Assembly (NCBI GenBank): GCA_025454185.1
Contig: JALOOY010000125.1
Location: forward strand, 1-5,861
Source of the DNA: Thermodesulfobacteriota bacterium
GTDB lineage: Bacteria > Desulfobacterota > RBG-13-43-22
Reading direction: 5' to 3'
DNA: 5,861 nucleotides
How positions within the stretch are numbered: the stretch's first letter is position 1; each line of letters starts with the position of its first letter. The position numbers and the translations under genes were made by a program. Of the stretch, positions 5,473-5,861 are shown piece after piece. A model generated the notes under the pieces. That model was given only the letters and a program-made list of their open reading frames with translations, was not told the DNA's origin and ran no database searches.

Positions 5473-5861
5473 ATGTGGGGCCGCCTTAGACAAATTCTGA
5501 TCAAAGAATTCATCCAGATCCTCCGCGACCCCCGCTCCCGGGGCGTGGTCTTTGCCATGCCGGTAATCCAGATGGTTCTGTTCGGTTACGCGGTGACCAC
5601 CGATGTCAAAAACGTGGCCCTGGCCGTCTATGACCTGGATAACAGCGTGGCCAGCCGGGAACTGATCGGCCGCTTCGTTCGCTCCGGTTATTTTCATATT
5701 GCCTTCCGGGTAGAACAGGAGGATCAAGTGCAGTCCCTCCTGGATCGGGGCCGGGTCCAGGCCCTGATCCGCCTCAACCGGGGCTTCGAGGAAGACCTGA
5801 AGGCCGGACGGACGGCCCAGGTCCAGCTTATCGTCGACGGGACCGATTCCAACACGGCGGC
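5473..5861 (+). CDS. ybhR: ABC-2 type permease, YbhR-like (3' end beyond window)
   Basis: ATG 5473 follows the previous stop by 2 nt and the frame stays open to the window end, giving 129 complete codons of a protein expected to be near 370 residues. It begins 'MWGRLRQILIKEFIQILRD' and continues with DPRSRG, then TM1 (about 25-43, 'MPVIQMVLFGYAVTTDV'), then the start of the periplasmic domain with 'VDGTDSNTA' (121-129). The same landmarks occur in the permease upstream, so the two are paralogs. In E. coli the matching gene is ybhR, last of its operon. There is only a weak ribosome binding site (AAAGAG, 5455-5460), so translation probably depends on coupling to the upstream gene. About two thirds of the protein, including TM2-TM6, lies outside the window. 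Confidence 0.9.
   Translation, partial: MWGRLRQILIKEFIQILRDPRSRGVVFAMPVIQMVLFGYAVTTDVKNVALAVYDLDNSVASRELIGRFVRSGYFHIAFRVEQEDQVQSLLDRGRVQALIRLNRGFEEDLKAGRTAQVQLIVDGTDSNTA
5503..5516 (+). repeat. 14-bp direct repeat shared by the two permease genes, copy 2
   Basis: Exact second copy of 4370-4383, 1133 bp downstream, at the equivalent codons of the second permease gene. Confidence 0.8.

Noticed and set aside
2432..5861. A tandem duplication or mobile element explaining repeats between the ATPases and between the permeases
   Set aside because: The repeats are short coding stretches at equivalent motif positions. They reflect old paralogy; there are no terminal inverted repeats, target duplications or transposase.

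Overview
The window reads as a GC-rich stretch of a Gram-negative, probably anaerobic bacterium. The Desulfobacterota (sulfate-reducer or syntroph type) are my best guess. This rests on a small ferredoxin that closely resembles the monocluster ferredoxins of Desulfovibrio, a hemerythrin-like protein beside it, and an envelope ABC exporter of the YbhGFSR type. The lineage is an inference from these protein features and no marker gene is present. Every gene I can support lies on the + strand.

Layout. Positions 1-174 hold the C-terminal end of a gene that looks like the DUF6448 family and finishes in a His-rich tail. Positions 175-547 contain no intact gene. Most of this gap is the wreck of an M24 (Xaa-Pro peptidase-like) gene: a strong ribosome binding site without a usable start codon (219-226), an N-terminal stub (233-289), a large internal deletion, and a C-terminal stub (about 312-495) that is itself frameshifted. 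Then come a [4Fe-4S] ferredoxin (548-736) and a hemerythrin-domain protein (776-1324), which probably form a pair. After a 67-nt gap with nothing recognisable in it, a four- or five-gene exporter cluster runs to the end: a HlyD/YbhG membrane-fusion adaptor (1392-2390), two separate ABC ATPases (2432-3379 and 3366-4340), and two paralogous ABC-2 permeases (4337-5470, and 5473 running off the window).

How they work together. The adaptor, ATPases and permeases match E. coli ybhG-ybhF-ybhS-ybhR in order and in the size of the complete adaptor and permease. The main difference is that the double-ATPase YbhF is here two genes overlapping by 14 nt. The ATPases would power the permease pair in the inner membrane while the adaptor bridges the periplasm to an outer-membrane channel that is not in this window. 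The two ATPases are not equivalent: the first lacks the switch histidine and the second has an altered signature motif. In a head-to-tail dimer both defects fall in the same ATP site, leaving one consensus and one degenerate site. The ferredoxin/hemerythrin pair may handle oxygen, iron or redox sensing, but nothing in the sequence ties it functionally to the exporter beyond same-strand proximity.

I did not find a CRISPR array, tRNA, rRNA, insertion sequence or convincing terminator. Most of the content is recognisable. The least ordinary items are the collapsed M24 gene and the split, asymmetric ATPase pair.
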